From contig NZ_CP073721.1 of NCBI RefSeq assembly GCF_025264685.1, positions 5,075,001 to 5,139,000 on the forward strand: a stretch of 64,000 nt of DNA, written 5' to 3'. Positions within the stretch are counted from its first letter, which is position 1. The number at the start of each line of letters is the position of its first letter. The position numbers were made by a program, and so were the translations under genes. The notes under the pieces were generated by a model, which was not told the DNA's origin, made no database searches, and saw nothing but the letters and a program-made list of their open reading frames with translations. Positions 18,599-27,287 of this stretch are shown piece after piece. The stretch comes from Dactylosporangium roseum (GTDB lineage Bacteria > Actinomycetota > Actinomycetes > Mycobacteriales > Micromonosporaceae).

Positions 18599-18833
18599 CG
18601 TGACCGGCGGACGGTGGTGGTGCCGGCTGCACCTGGGTGGCACCCGGCAGGCCAGGGCCGCTAGGGGACGGCTGGGGGGCCGCAGTGGGAGTCGTGGTGG
18701 CGTCCACGACGATCATCGGACCCAGGTCCGGTGGCGGGTTGCGGAACGCGAAGACCTGCGCGGCCAGCAGCAGCCCGACGAGCAGCACCACGGCCAGCGC
18801 GACCGTACGGGGACGGAGCATGGTGACGATCAT
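18576..18833 (-). CDS. Small membrane-anchored protein with poly-Asp tail
   Basis: An 85-residue protein: a short basic N-terminus, one hydrophobic segment (VALAVVLLVGLLLAAQVFAF), a Pro/Thr/Ser-rich linker, and a C-terminal GHDDDDDDD (seven Asp). The tail should be extracytoplasmic and could bind divalent cations. The 3' end overlaps the start of the histidine kinase gene by 11-23 nt, so it is first in a three-gene operon with the two-component system. The Asp codons run antiparallel to a GTC-rich repeat and the gene has high-GC third positions. I know of no named family; a role in signal input is inferred from position. Confidence 0.6.
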   Translation of the reverse strand: MIVTMLRPRTVALAVVLLVGLLLAAQVFAFRNPPPDLGPMIVVDATTTPTAAPQPSPSGPGLPGATQVQPAPPPSAGHDDDDDDD

Positions 18834-18998
18834 CGTCTGTGCACCTCGGCAACCGCATGAACCTGTGATGAGAACTCTCTCACCGAACGACCGCTCGGCG
18901 CCCGGCGCACGGCCCCGGGCCGGTGGGCCCGCCTTCGACGCACATCGTTACGCTGGCCGAATGTGCACCATCCCGATCGCTGTGCCAAGGTGTCGTTC

Positions 18999-20396
18999 GT
19001 GACAGGACGAGTGTTGGCCGGGCGGTACGAGCTGCGCTCCTTGATCGGCCGCGGCGGCATGGCACAGGTGTGGGCCGGCCACGATCAGCGCCTTGACCGC
19101 GACGTCGCGGTCAAGTTGCTCGAGCACACCGACCTCCGCGACAGCACCGTGCTGGACCGATTCGACCGTGAGGCCCGCACCGTCGCGAAGCTGTCCCACC
19201 CGAACATCATCGCGATCCACGACGTCGGCACCGACCACGGAACTCCGTTCCTGATCATGGAACTCGTCGAGGGGTCCAGTCTGGCCGATCTGCTCATCGC
19301 CGGCCCCGTCGACCCGACCCGGGCCGTGGACATCGCGATGCAGGTCTGCGACGCGCTCACCGTCGCCCACGCTGCCGGCGTCGTGCACCGCGACGTCAAG
19401 CCGGCCAACATCCTCATCACCGGCACCGGACAGGTGAAGGTCTGCGACTTCGGTATCGCCAAGATGACCGGCGCCGACCAGGCAAACCTGACCGCCTCCG
19501 CCCAAGCGATCGGCACCAGCGCCTACATGGCTCCGGAGCAGGTCGCCGGCGGCCCCGTCGACGCTCGCACCGACCTGTATGCGCTCGGCTGCGTGCTGTA
19601 CGCCATGCTCACCGGTCAGCCGCCGTTCACCGGCGACAACGCTGTGCAGGTTGCCTGGCAGCACCTCAACCAGGCCCCGCCACCGCCGTCGGCGCGGTGC
19701 CCCGGCCTGCCGCCGCCGCTGGACGCGCTGATCGCCGCGCTCCTGGCCAAGCAGGCCGCCGACCGGCCGGCAACGGCGGCGAGGACACGAGCCGATCTCG
19801 CTCAGCTCGGCAGCGGACCAGCGGCGACGACGGCGATGCCCAGTATGGGCACCGAGCGAACGTTCCGAGCCAGCGCGGCGGTGCACCAACCGACTCGCAC
19901 GATCCCGACCATGACCGCGGGGGACGACCCATCCGCCGTGCCCCAGCGATCCGGTCGCATCCGGCCGGGCAGCGCGGTCCTGCTCGCCTTGGCGGTCGCG
20001 GTCAGCGCGGTGGTCGTGTTCGCCCTCGTCCTCGTCGTCCGCTCCGGTATGCATGACGGTCGGACGGCAGCACCGGACGGCAGCACCACGGCATCCGCCG
20101 GCACCCCGCCGGCGGCCGACACTCTGTCGGCCTTGAAAGCCGCCATCGAGGCGCAACGCCGAGCCGGCCAGCTCGACGACGCCGACGCCCGGGAACTCAC
20201 CGCACAGGTCGACGACATCGCTCGGTACATCAGCCAGAACGACACCGGCAAAGCCGCGGACAAAGCCGCCGAGCTCAGTAAGAGCCTCAACGAACTCCGC
20301 GACGAGGGCAAGATCGGTGAAGCCGGTTACACCGCCATCCTGGCGGCCGCCGGACGGCTCACAGCCGCGCTGCCGTCCAGCGAAGAACGCGACTGA
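18999..20396 (+). CDS. PknB-type serine/threonine protein kinase
   Basis: A 465-residue membrane kinase. The N-terminal kinase domain has the P-loop GRGGMAQVWAG, Lys39 in VAVKLLE, the catalytic loop HRDVKPANILI (Asp132), DFGIAK (Asp150) and APEQ. A Thr/Pro-rich juxtamembrane stretch leads to one membrane helix (residues about 325-347, VLLALAVAVSAVVVFALVLV). The external C-terminus of about 110 residues is helical (LSALKAAIEAQRRAGQLDDA and later ELSKSLNELRDEGKIGEAGY), resembling the small FIMAH-type helical domain rather than PASTA repeats. I chose GTG 18999 with AAGG upstream. The signal is unknown. Confidence 0.93.
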   Translation: MTGRVLAGRYELRSLIGRGGMAQVWAGHDQRLDRDVAVKLLEHTDLRDSTVLDRFDREARTVAKLSHPNIIAIHDVGTDHGTPFLIMELVEGSSLADLLIAGPVDPTRAVDIAMQVCDALTVAHAAGVVHRDVKPANILITGTGQVKVCDFGIAKMTGADQANLTASAQAIGTSAYMAPEQVAGGPVDARTDLYALGCVLYAMLTGQPPFTGDNAVQVAWQHLNQAPPPPSARCPGLPPPLDALIAALLAKQAADRPATAARTRADLAQLGSGPAATTAMPSMGTERTFRASAAVHQPTRTIPTMTAGDDPSAVPQRSGRIRPGSAVLLALAVAVSAVVVFALVLVVRSGMHDGRTAAPDGSTTASAGTPPAADTLSALKAAIEAQRRAGQLDDADARELTAQVDDIARYISQNDTGKAADKAAELSKSLNELRDEGKIGEAGYTAILAAAGRLTAALPSSEERD

Positions 20397-20495
20397 TCGG
20401 GGCCGACCGAGCACCGGCGACCATCCGTCTGAACGTCGACGGGTCGGACGTCCGGTCCGGAGCACCTCGTGCGGGTGATGCGCCACGCCTCGGAT

Positions 20496-21788
20496 TCATC
20501 GTCCGATGTCAATTCCCTTGGTGTAGGCGGGCACCACCTTGGCGCTCTTCACGCCGTGATGCTTCTCGACATAGATCGCTCCGTAGCCCTGCACCGGCCC
20601 GTGTATCCAACCGGCCGGCCAGCACAGGTAGTCACCCGGCCGGTAGACGTTGTCCCGATCGGTGGCGACCCACCCTTGCAGGACCAGCACCTCTTCGTCG
20701 GATTCGTGCACAGCGAGGTCTGTCCGGCGGAATCCTTCGGTCACCACACCGACATCGGTGCATGAGCCGCCCTCCGGAAACCGGCGGAGTCGCAACTGTT
20801 TGATCTTGATTTGCTCCTCCGCGGGAACGAGGTCGTAGTCGCCGGCCTCGAGCATGTCGTCGACGCGCTTGACGACGAGATCACCGGCCGGCGCGGGAAG
20901 CGCCGAAGCCACCCGGGCGGCACCCCGATACCACAACAGCAACCGTGAGACCGACGGGCAGTCGACGTCCCGCGCACCAACACCGGGGTCGACGCGGAAG
21001 TACGTCACAGCGGCCAGTTCCCGCCCGTTGGCCGTCAGTGCACCGGACACCACGAACGCTTCGAGTTCGCAGTCGAAGGCCAGCGGCAACTCCCGGACGT
21101 CCCGCGGGTGTGTCGTGCGAGCGCTGTCGGCGGTCTGCTGGTACCACGGGTAGAACAGGTACATGTCCCGTCGCTCGTGCCACGCTTCCAGCAAATGGGT
21201 GCCGTGCATGTCCGCGACCATCGGGCGGATGTAGTCGGTCCAAAACTCTTCGATCTGCTCCGCCGAGTACATCCCGATGCCGTCGAGGACGAGCCGCTGC
21301 ACGTGGTCGGGATACCGCACCGCGAGGTCGAGGGCTATTTTGGCGCCGGTGTGCGTGCCCCACACGTCCACGCCGACAAGATCGAGCTGGGACAGCAGCG
21401 AGCTCAGCAGGTCGGTGTAGCAGGCGATCTCGGGACGGTCCGGATGATCCGAGTATCCCTGGCCCGGGTTGTCGACGGTGATCAGCGTCCGGCGGTCGGC
21501 CCACGCCCGCATCATCGGTCCCAGATGTGACGCCGAACGGGGCGACGGGTGGAGCAACACGACCGGCGGCCCGTGCCCGATGCTGCGCACCAACAGGTGC
21601 ACGGGCCTGCCGTCCTCGAGGGAGCCGGCCGCTACGACGCGTCGTGCGATCCGATCGTTGCTGAGCGGGGCCACCGGGCCGGGCCGCAACGTGCCCGCGG
21701 CCCAATGGTGGCGGCTCAGCACCTCGGCGAGCGGAACGTCAGCCGCCAGCGAGCCCCAGTTGAGGCCGCCGGCCTCGGCCGCGTCCAC
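20496..21788 (-). CDS. Alpha/beta-hydrolase fused to a C-terminal cupin
   Basis: With the GTG start at 21788 this is about 430 residues. The start is uncertain because the frame is open further upstream. The first 280 residues are an alpha/beta-hydrolase: oxyanion region VVLLHPSPRSASH, then TVDNPGQGYSDHP, then the nucleophile elbow GTHTGAKIAL (residues 144-148). The elbow centre is His instead of Ser, Cys or Asp. Residues about 345-425 form a ChrR-like cupin (VHESDEEVLVLQGWV, PGDYLCWPAGWIHGP). Such a fusion is uncommon. A variant of the composite operator lies 105-129 nt upstream, placing it in the putative IclR regulon. Substrate unknown; hydrolase activity is doubtful. Confidence 0.75.
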   Translation of the reverse strand: MDAAEAGGLNWGSLAADVPLAEVLSRHHWAAGTLRPGPVAPLSNDRIARRVVAAGSLEDGRPVHLLVRSIGHGPPVVLLHPSPRSASHLGPMMRAWADRRTLITVDNPGQGYSDHPDRPEIACYTDLLSSLLSQLDLVGVDVWGTHTGAKIALDLAVRYPDHVQRLVLDGIGMYSAEQIEEFWTDYIRPMVADMHGTHLLEAWHERRDMYLFYPWYQQTADSARTTHPRDVRELPLAFDCELEAFVVSGALTANGRELAAVTYFRVDPGVGARDVDCPSVSRLLLWYRGAARVASALPAPAGDLVVKRVDDMLEAGDYDLVPAEEQIKIKQLRLRRFPEGGSCTDVGVVTEGFRRTDLAVHESDEEVLVLQGWVATDRDNVYRPGDYLCWPAGWIHGPVQGYGAIYVEKHHGVKSAKVVPAYTKGIDIGR

Positions 21789-21892
21789 GCCGCCGGCCGG
21801 CCCAGCGCCCGACCGGTGCGATACATGAGCGGCGCGGGATTGTCGAGGGCGCCGACTCGAACTGCTTACACTTGCCAGGCGACCATAACCTT

Positions 21893-21917
21893 GTTCCACC
21901 CTGCGATCAAGTGTTCC
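21893..21917 (-). promoter_or_regulatory. Partial composite operator (site 1)
   Basis: On the minus strand GGAAC occurs twice with a 20-nt step (GTGGAACACT and GGGTGGAACAA), as in the composite sites of the 34-46 kb island. The palindromic partner arm is degenerate (TGATC). It points toward the hydrolase-cupin gene. This is the weakest member of the set. Confidence 0.3.
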
Positions 21918-22110
21918 ACTTTCGGCTTGCAGCAGACCCCGCCGCCGGCTCGCCACCGGCGCCTGGAGGACAGCCCCGCGCCGTGGCCGAGCCACCCGCC
22001 CGACGAGGTCGCGCGCGGACGGCCGCGGGTTTGCCACCTGTCGCGGCGGGAAGGACGCGGGAGTAGCAAGCTGCTGCTTCGAGCACGAGGACTAGGTAGG
22101 CGGGCGGGCG

Positions 22111-23955
22111 ATGAGCACGGCGGCGGCGGTGTGGCGTTTCCTCATCGGGCCCCCACTGCGGATACGGCAGGTGGCCAAGCAGCAGATCACGCCGATCGAG
22201 GGACTCCCCGCCCTGTCGCTCGACGCCCTGACGTCGGTCGCGTACGGACCGGAGGCGATCATCGTCGTGCTCGCGGCGGCGGGGCTCGCGGCACTGCATC
22301 TCGTGCTGCCGATCTCGATCGCGATCGTCGTGCTCCTGGCGATCCTGGTGTTCTCGTACCGCCAGGTCATCGAGGCATATCCGGGCGGCGGCGGCACGTA
22401 CGCGGTGTGCCGGGCGAACTTCCCGCCGGGCGTCGGCCTGCTCGGCGCCGCCGCCCTCGTCGTGGACTACACGTTGACCGTCGCGGTCTCGATCGCCGCC
22501 GGCGTCGGGTCGCTGACGTCGGCCTTCCCCGCGCTGAGCCCGGCCACGGTCCCGATCTGCCTGGGCATTCTCGCTCTGGTCACGGTGCTCAACCTGCGCG
22601 GCCTCGGCGACACGGCCCGGGCCTTCCTGCTGCCCACGATGGTGTTCATCGTCGGATTGCTGGCGGTGATCGCGATCGGCCTGGTCCACCCGCTCGCGCC
22701 GCACGCACCGCGCCAGGGCCAGCCGCTGACGCCCGCGCAGGGGTTGGCGGCCGTCGGCGTGCTGCTGGTGCTGAAGGCGTTCTCGGCCGGGTGCAGCGCG
22801 CTGACCGGGGTGGAGGCGATCGCCAACGGCGTGCCCCTGTTCAAGCAGCCGCGGGTGGCCCGGGCCAAGCGGACCGAGCTGCTGCTCGGCGGCATCCTCG
22901 GCGTGATGCTGCTGGGCCTGGCCGTGCTCGCGAACCGCTGGCACATCGGCCCTCGCTCCGGTGAGACCGTCCTGAGCCAGGTCATCGCCATCGCCGTCGG
23001 CAGGAACTGGGCGTACTACGTGATGTCCGTGACCATCACCGTGGTGCTCATGCTGGCCGCCAACACCTCGTTCGGCGGGCTCCCGGTGCTGACCAGCCGG
23101 CTCGCCGGTGACAACTACCTGCCCCACCTGTTCTCGCTGCGCGACGAACGGCAGGTGTTCGCGGTCGGCATCTGGACCCTGGCGGGCCTGGCCGGGGTGC
23201 TGCTGGTCGCGGTGCGCGGGCAGACTCTCAGCCTGATCCCGCTGTACGCCATCGGCGTGTTCACCGCCTTCACGCTCGCCCAGTCCGGCCTGGTCAAACA
23301 CTGGTGGACGACCCGGCCAGCGCGCTGGTGGTACCGGGCGGCCGTCAACGGCGTCGGCGCGGTCACGACCGCGGTGGCCACCGTGATCTTCCTGATCACC
23401 AAGTTCACCGCCGGCGCGTGGGTGGTCGTGCTGGCCGTGCCGGTCCTCATCACGCTGTTCGTGCGGACCCACGTCTACTACGCACGGTGCGGGCGCGCCC
23501 TCGGCCTGGACCTGGTTCCGGCCGAGCCGCGCGCCAAACCCACCATGGTGGTGGTGCCGGTGACCGGCGTGGACCGGCTGACCCAGCACGCGGTCGCGGA
23601 AGCCCTCTCGATCGGCTCGCGGGTGGTGGCCGTGCACGTGGTGGTCGAGGACACCGGCCAGGACACCGAGCGCGACCGCGAGCTCGATCGGCGGTGGGCC
23701 CGGTGGAACCCGGGGGTTCCGCTCCGGATCCTGCACACCGAATACGCCTCGGTGGCCCGGCCCATCGTGGCGTTCGTCGACGAACTCCGCCAGCGGCACG
23801 ACGAGCAGATCGTCGTGCTGATTCCGGTGGCGCTGCCGCGTCGGCTGCGGTACCGCTTCCTGCACAACCATCTCGAGATGGCACTCACCGCCGCGTTGCG
23901 GACCCGCCCGGACGTCATCGTCGCCCGCGTCCCCATGCCGCTGCACATCCCATGA
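22111..23955 (+). CDS. APC-superfamily amino acid permease
   Basis: A 614-residue permease with 12 membrane helices in the first 460 residues. The start of the fold is typical: LPALSLDALTSVAYGPEAII, then AYPGGGGTYAVCRANFPPGV in the unwound helix 1/3 region. The C-terminal 150 residues are soluble (KPTMVVVPVTGVDRLTQHAV) and look like a nucleotide-binding USP-like regulatory domain, as in KUP/APC hybrids. The start ATG 22111 has a G-rich tract upstream. It is divergent from the hydrolase-cupin gene, with a 322-nt gap. The substrate could be an amino acid or K+; this cannot be decided here. Confidence 0.88.
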   Translation: MSTAAAVWRFLIGPPLRIRQVAKQQITPIEGLPALSLDALTSVAYGPEAIIVVLAAAGLAALHLVLPISIAIVVLLAILVFSYRQVIEAYPGGGGTYAVCRANFPPGVGLLGAAALVVDYTLTVAVSIAAGVGSLTSAFPALSPATVPICLGILALVTVLNLRGLGDTARAFLLPTMVFIVGLLAVIAIGLVHPLAPHAPRQGQPLTPAQGLAAVGVLLVLKAFSAGCSALTGVEAIANGVPLFKQPRVARAKRTELLLGGILGVMLLGLAVLANRWHIGPRSGETVLSQVIAIAVGRNWAYYVMSVTITVVLMLAANTSFGGLPVLTSRLAGDNYLPHLFSLRDERQVFAVGIWTLAGLAGVLLVAVRGQTLSLIPLYAIGVFTAFTLAQSGLVKHWWTTRPARWWYRAAVNGVGAVTTAVATVIFLITKFTAGAWVVVLAVPVLITLFVRTHVYYARCGRALGLDLVPAEPRAKPTMVVVPVTGVDRLTQHAVAEALSIGSRVVAVHVVVEDTGQDTERDRELDRRWARWNPGVPLRILHTEYASVARPIVAFVDELRQRHDEQIVVLIPVALPRRLRYRFLHNHLEMALTAALRTRPDVIVARVPMPLHIP

Positions 23956-23980
23956 ATTCACCCCGGCGCCGGCCTGGTCC

Positions 23981-24010
23981 TTGACGCGTTCGCCCGACGC
24001 ACAAAATGAT
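23981..24010 (+). promoter_or_regulatory. Candidate sigma-70-type promoter of the urease operon
   Basis: TTGACG (23981-23986) is followed after 18 nt by AATGAT (24005-24010) in an AT-richer patch between the APC permease gene and ureA. It would give a leader of about 145 nt. This is pattern evidence only; no GlnR-type box was recognised here. Confidence 0.3.
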
Positions 24011-24162
24011 CTTGACTAGGCTGGATGGCAACTGCCGGACTCGTCGTCCGCCGTGGGTGCGGCGAGGAGAGGTCCCGATTCGTGCCGCCGGCATCGCGAG
24101 CGTCGCAACGCATGCCGGGCCTCTGGCCCGCATGTGTACGCGGGCGGATTGGAACGCGTGTC

Positions 24163-24465
24163 ATGAAACTCACTCCCAGAGAACTCGACAAGCTGACCGT
24201 GCTCTGCCTGGCCCAGATCGCCCAGGCGCGCAAGGCGAAGGGCCTGAAGCTCAACCATCCCGAGGCCGTGGCGGTGATCTGCGCGGCGGCGCTCGAAGGC
24301 GCCAGGGAGGGCAAGACGGTCGAGGACGTGATGGCGGACGCGCGGTCCGTGCTGAGCAAGGACGACGTCATGGACGGTGTCGCGGACCTGGTGCCGTACA
24401 TCCAGGTGGAAGCGGTGTTCACCGACGGAAGCCGGCTGGTAACGGTACACACACCAATCCGGTGA
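24163..24465 (+). CDS. ureA: Urease gamma subunit
   Basis: A 100-residue protein, the normal size of UreA, beginning MKLTPRELDKLTVLCLAQIA and containing LKLNHPEAVAVICAAALEGA. Both are family hallmarks. It is part of the urease heterotrimer that hydrolyses urea to ammonia and carbamate in the cytoplasm. The frame is open further upstream, but the family start fixes ATG 24163. It is the first gene of the operon ureABCEFGD - urea transporter - DUF1275, 18 nt before ureB. Confidence 0.97.
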   Translation: MKLTPRELDKLTVLCLAQIAQARKAKGLKLNHPEAVAVICAAALEGAREGKTVEDVMADARSVLSKDDVMDGVADLVPYIQVEAVFTDGSRLVTVHTPIR

Positions 24466-24483
24466 GGATGAGGAGGAACGGAG

Positions 24484-24984
24484 ATGTCGAATCCCAGCCA
24501 CGCGGAAAGCCGGCACAAGGCGATCCGGCCGATCGGCGGATATGTGTTCGTGGACCAGCCGGTGGAGATCAACGCGGGTCGGCCGACCTCGACGATCGAG
24601 GTGTACAACACCGGGGATCGTCCCGTGCAGGTCGGCTCGCACTACCACTTCTACGAGGTCAACCGCTATCTCGAGTTCGACCGTGACGCCGCGTTCGGCA
24701 TGCGCCTGGACATCCCGGCGACCACGGCCGTGCGTTTCGAGCCCGGCGACAAGAAGACGGTCAACCTCGTGCCGTTCGGCGGCAAGCAGCGGGTCCAGGG
24801 GTTCAACGGGCTGGTCAACGGCTGGACCGGCACGGGTGGCGCCCCCGGCTACCGACCCGAGCGCAGCGAGGCGGCCGCCCGAGCCGCCCGGCGTGGTTTC
24901 AAGTCGCGGCCGGCGAAGGGTGCGGGCGAGCACGGCGCTCCGGCCGCGCCGAAGAAGGCGAACGCGAAGGAGCGCCGAGGATGA
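24484..24984 (+). CDS. ureB: Urease beta subunit with long basic C-terminus
   Basis: A 166-residue protein. Residues about 15-115 are UreB, with VQVGSHYHFYEVNRYLEFDR and MRLDIPATTAVRFEPGDKK. Typical UreB is 100-125 residues; here the C-terminal 45 residues form an extra Ala/Lys/Arg-rich tail (RRGFKSRPAKGAGEHG and then KKANAKERRG). ATG 24484 follows GAGGAGGAACGGAG. It overlaps ureC by 4 nt. The tail may contact other subunits or nucleic acid; this is speculative. Confidence 0.96.
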   Translation: MSNPSHAESRHKAIRPIGGYVFVDQPVEINAGRPTSTIEVYNTGDRPVQVGSHYHFYEVNRYLEFDRDAAFGMRLDIPATTAVRFEPGDKKTVNLVPFGGKQRVQGFNGLVNGWTGTGGAPGYRPERSEAAARAARRGFKSRPAKGAGEHGAPAAPKKANAKERRG

Positions 24985-26699
24985 GCCGAATGCCGCGGAG
25001 CCAGTACGTCGACCTCTACGGTCCGACGCTCGGCGACAAGGTCCGTCTCGGCAACACCGACCTCTACGTCGAGATCGAGCAGGATCTGCGCGTGCTCGGC
25101 GACGAGGCGATCTACGGCGGCGGCAAGACGCTGCGCGACGGCATGGGCATGGACGGCGCGCTGTCCAGCGCGGGCGGCGCGCTCGATCTCGTCATCACCA
25201 ACGTGGTGATCGTCGACGCCGTCGTGGGCGTCGTCAAGGCGGACGTCGGGATCAAGGACGGCCTGATCGTCGGCATCGGCAAGGCCGGCAATCCGAGCAC
25301 GATGGACGGCGTCACGCCGGACCTGGCGGTGGGCCCGGCGACGGACGCGATCTCCGGGGAGCACCTCATCCTGACCGCGGCCGGCTTCGACCCGCACGTG
25401 CACTACGTGTCGCCGCAGCAGGCCTACGACGCGCTCAGCAACGGCATCACCACGCTGTGGGGCGGCGGCGTCGGGCCGACGGACGGCACCAACGGCACCA
25501 CGATCTCGTCCGGCGTGTGGAACCTCGCCACGATGATGCGGGCCGCTGACGGCGTGCCGATCAACCTCGGATTCCTGGGCAAGGGAAGCTGCTCGACGCG
25601 CGAACCGCTGGACGAGCAGATCGCCGCCGGCGCGGCGGGATTGAAGATCCACGAGGACTGGGGGGCGACACCCGCGGTGATCAGAGCCGCGCTGAGCGCC
25701 GCCGACGACTTCGACATCCAGATCAGCCTGCACACGGACACGCTCAACGAGAGCGGCTTCGTGGAGGACACCATCGCCGCGTTCGAGGGCCGGACGATCC
25801 ACACCTTTCACACCGAAGGGGCGGGTGGCGGGCACGCGCCGGACATCATCAAGGTCGCCGGCCAGATGAACGTCCTGCCGAGCTCGACGAACCCGACACT
25901 GCCCTTCGGGGTCAACTCGCAGGCCGAGCTGTTCGACATGATCATGTTCTGCCACAACCTCAACCCGAAGGTCCCGTCGGACGTGGCGTTCGCCGAGAGC
26001 CGGGTCCGGCCCGAGACGATCGCCGCCGAAAACGTGCTGCACGATCTCGGCGTCATCTCGATGATCTCCAGCGACAGTCAGGCGATGGGCCGGGTCGGTG
26101 AGAGCTTCCTGCGCATGATCCAGCTCGCCCAGGCGATGAAGGCCGCGCGCGGCAAGCTGCCCGAGGACGCCGAGGGCAACGACAACTTCCGGGTGCTGCG
26201 GTACCTCGCGAAGGTGACGATCAACCCGGCCATCACCCAGGGCGTGTCCCACGTGCTCGGCTCGGTCGAGCGTGGCAAGCTGGCCGACCTCGTGCTGTGG
26301 GAACCGGGGTTCTTCGGCGCCAAGCCGAAGCTGGTGATCAAGGGCGGCATCATTAGCTGGGCGGCCGCCGGCAGCTCGGACGCATCGCTGCCGTCGACCG
26401 AGCCCGTGAAGTACAAGCCGATGTACGGGGCGTTCGGGGCGGCGCTGCACCAGAGCTGCGTGACGTTCGTGTCGCAGGCCGGCTACGAGGCCGGCGTCGG
26501 CGAGCGGCTCGGCCTGCGCCGCCGGGTGCTGCCGATCAAGGGAACGCGCGGACTGACCAAGAAGGACATGGTCCGCAACGACAAGACCCCGCAGATCGAC
26601 GTCGACCCGGAGACGTTCGCCGTCAAGGTCGACGGCGAACACGCCACCGTGCCGCCGGCCTCGGTGCTCTCCATGAACCAGTTGTACTACTTCAGTTGA
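24981..26699 (+). CDS. ureC: Urease alpha subunit (catalytic)
   Basis: A 572-residue protein, full length. All nickel-site residues are present at a constant offset of +5 from the Klebsiella enzyme: His139/His141 (FDPHVHYVS), carbamylated Lys222 (GLKIHEDWG), His251, His277 (TFHTEGAGGGH) and Asp365 (ISSDSQAMG). The mobile flap reads MFCHNLNPKVPSDVAFAESR, so Cys324 and His325 are kept but the usual CHHLD is CHNLN. It overlaps ureB by 4 nt. Activity is expected, given the complete accessory set downstream. Confidence 0.98.
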   Translation: MSRMPRSQYVDLYGPTLGDKVRLGNTDLYVEIEQDLRVLGDEAIYGGGKTLRDGMGMDGALSSAGGALDLVITNVVIVDAVVGVVKADVGIKDGLIVGIGKAGNPSTMDGVTPDLAVGPATDAISGEHLILTAAGFDPHVHYVSPQQAYDALSNGITTLWGGGVGPTDGTNGTTISSGVWNLATMMRAADGVPINLGFLGKGSCSTREPLDEQIAAGAAGLKIHEDWGATPAVIRAALSAADDFDIQISLHTDTLNESGFVEDTIAAFEGRTIHTFHTEGAGGGHAPDIIKVAGQMNVLPSSTNPTLPFGVNSQAELFDMIMFCHNLNPKVPSDVAFAESRVRPETIAAENVLHDLGVISMISSDSQAMGRVGESFLRMIQLAQAMKAARGKLPEDAEGNDNFRVLRYLAKVTINPAITQGVSHVLGSVERGKLADLVLWEPGFFGAKPKLVIKGGIISWAAAGSSDASLPSTEPVKYKPMYGAFGAALHQSCVTFVSQAGYEAGVGERLGLRRRVLPIKGTRGLTKKDMVRNDKTPQIDVDPETFAVKVDGEHATVPPASVLSMNQLYYFS

Positions 26700-26723
26700 G
26701 TGACGGTCAGGGGACGACACACG

Positions 26724-27287
26724 ATGCTCGTCGAATCAGTGCTCGGCAACGCCACGGAGCCCGGTTGGCGGGACCGGCTGGCCGGAGCCCACGTGGACCG
26801 GCTCGTCCTCGACCAGTGGGAGGCCCAGAAGCGTCGGCTCCGCAAACGTACGAGCGGCGGCGTCGAGGTGGCGCTGTCGCTGGCACGCGACACGCGCCTG
26901 CGGGACGGCGACATCCTGACGTGGGACGATCCGCGGCGGACGGCGACCGTCGTGCATCTCATGCTCGGCGAGGTGATGGCGGTCGAGCTCGGCGGCGTCG
27001 CGGCGCTGCCGCCCGAGACGCTGATCCGCACGGTGGTCGAGCTGGGGCACGCGATCGGGAACCAGCACTGGCCGGCCGTCGTGCGAGGTACGACGGTGTA
27101 CGTGCCGGTCACCGTCGATCGCAAGGTCATGGACTCGGTCATGCGGACCCATGCCTTCGCCGGGGTGTCGCACACGTTCGTGGACAGCACCGAGGTCATG
27201 GCGTTCCTGGCGCCGCACGAGGCACGGCGGCTGTTCGGGGGTGCCGGCGCGGCCGGGCACGTCCACGTTCCCGCGGAGGCCGGTTGA
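26724..27287 (+). CDS. ureE: Urease accessory protein UreE
   Basis: A 187-residue nickel metallochaperone-like protein. The N-terminal half (EAQKRRLRKRTSGGVEVALS, then GDILTWDD) is the UreE peptide-binding domain. The C-terminal half has LGHAIGNQHWPAVVRGTTVY, the family motif with the dimer-interface metal-binding His. Unlike classical UreE there is no long His-rich tail; the end is GHVHVPAEAG with two His. I chose ATG 26724 (AGGGGAC upstream); GTG 26700, directly after the ureC stop, is an alternative. It overlaps ureF. Confidence 0.9.
   Translation: MLVESVLGNATEPGWRDRLAGAHVDRLVLDQWEAQKRRLRKRTSGGVEVALSLARDTRLRDGDILTWDDPRRTATVVHLMLGEVMAVELGGVAALPPETLIRTVVELGHAIGNQHWPAVVRGTTVYVPVTVDRKVMDSVMRTHAFAGVSHTFVDSTEVMAFLAPHEARRLFGGAGAAGHVHVPAEAG

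Noticed and set aside
20397..20495. Terminator between the kinase and hydrolase-cupin genes
   Set aside because: Only a short CGGACGTCCG palindrome is present, too small to call.
21907..23961. 684-codon minus-strand frame across the APC permease gene
   Set aside because: The plus-strand frame has clear permease helices; the minus frame has no domain and shadow-like composition.
24849..26720. Long open frame on the minus strand across ureC
   Set aside because: It is antisense to a fully conserved ureC, and its translation is low-complexity Arg/His/Asp/Val, as expected from a high-GC shadow frame.
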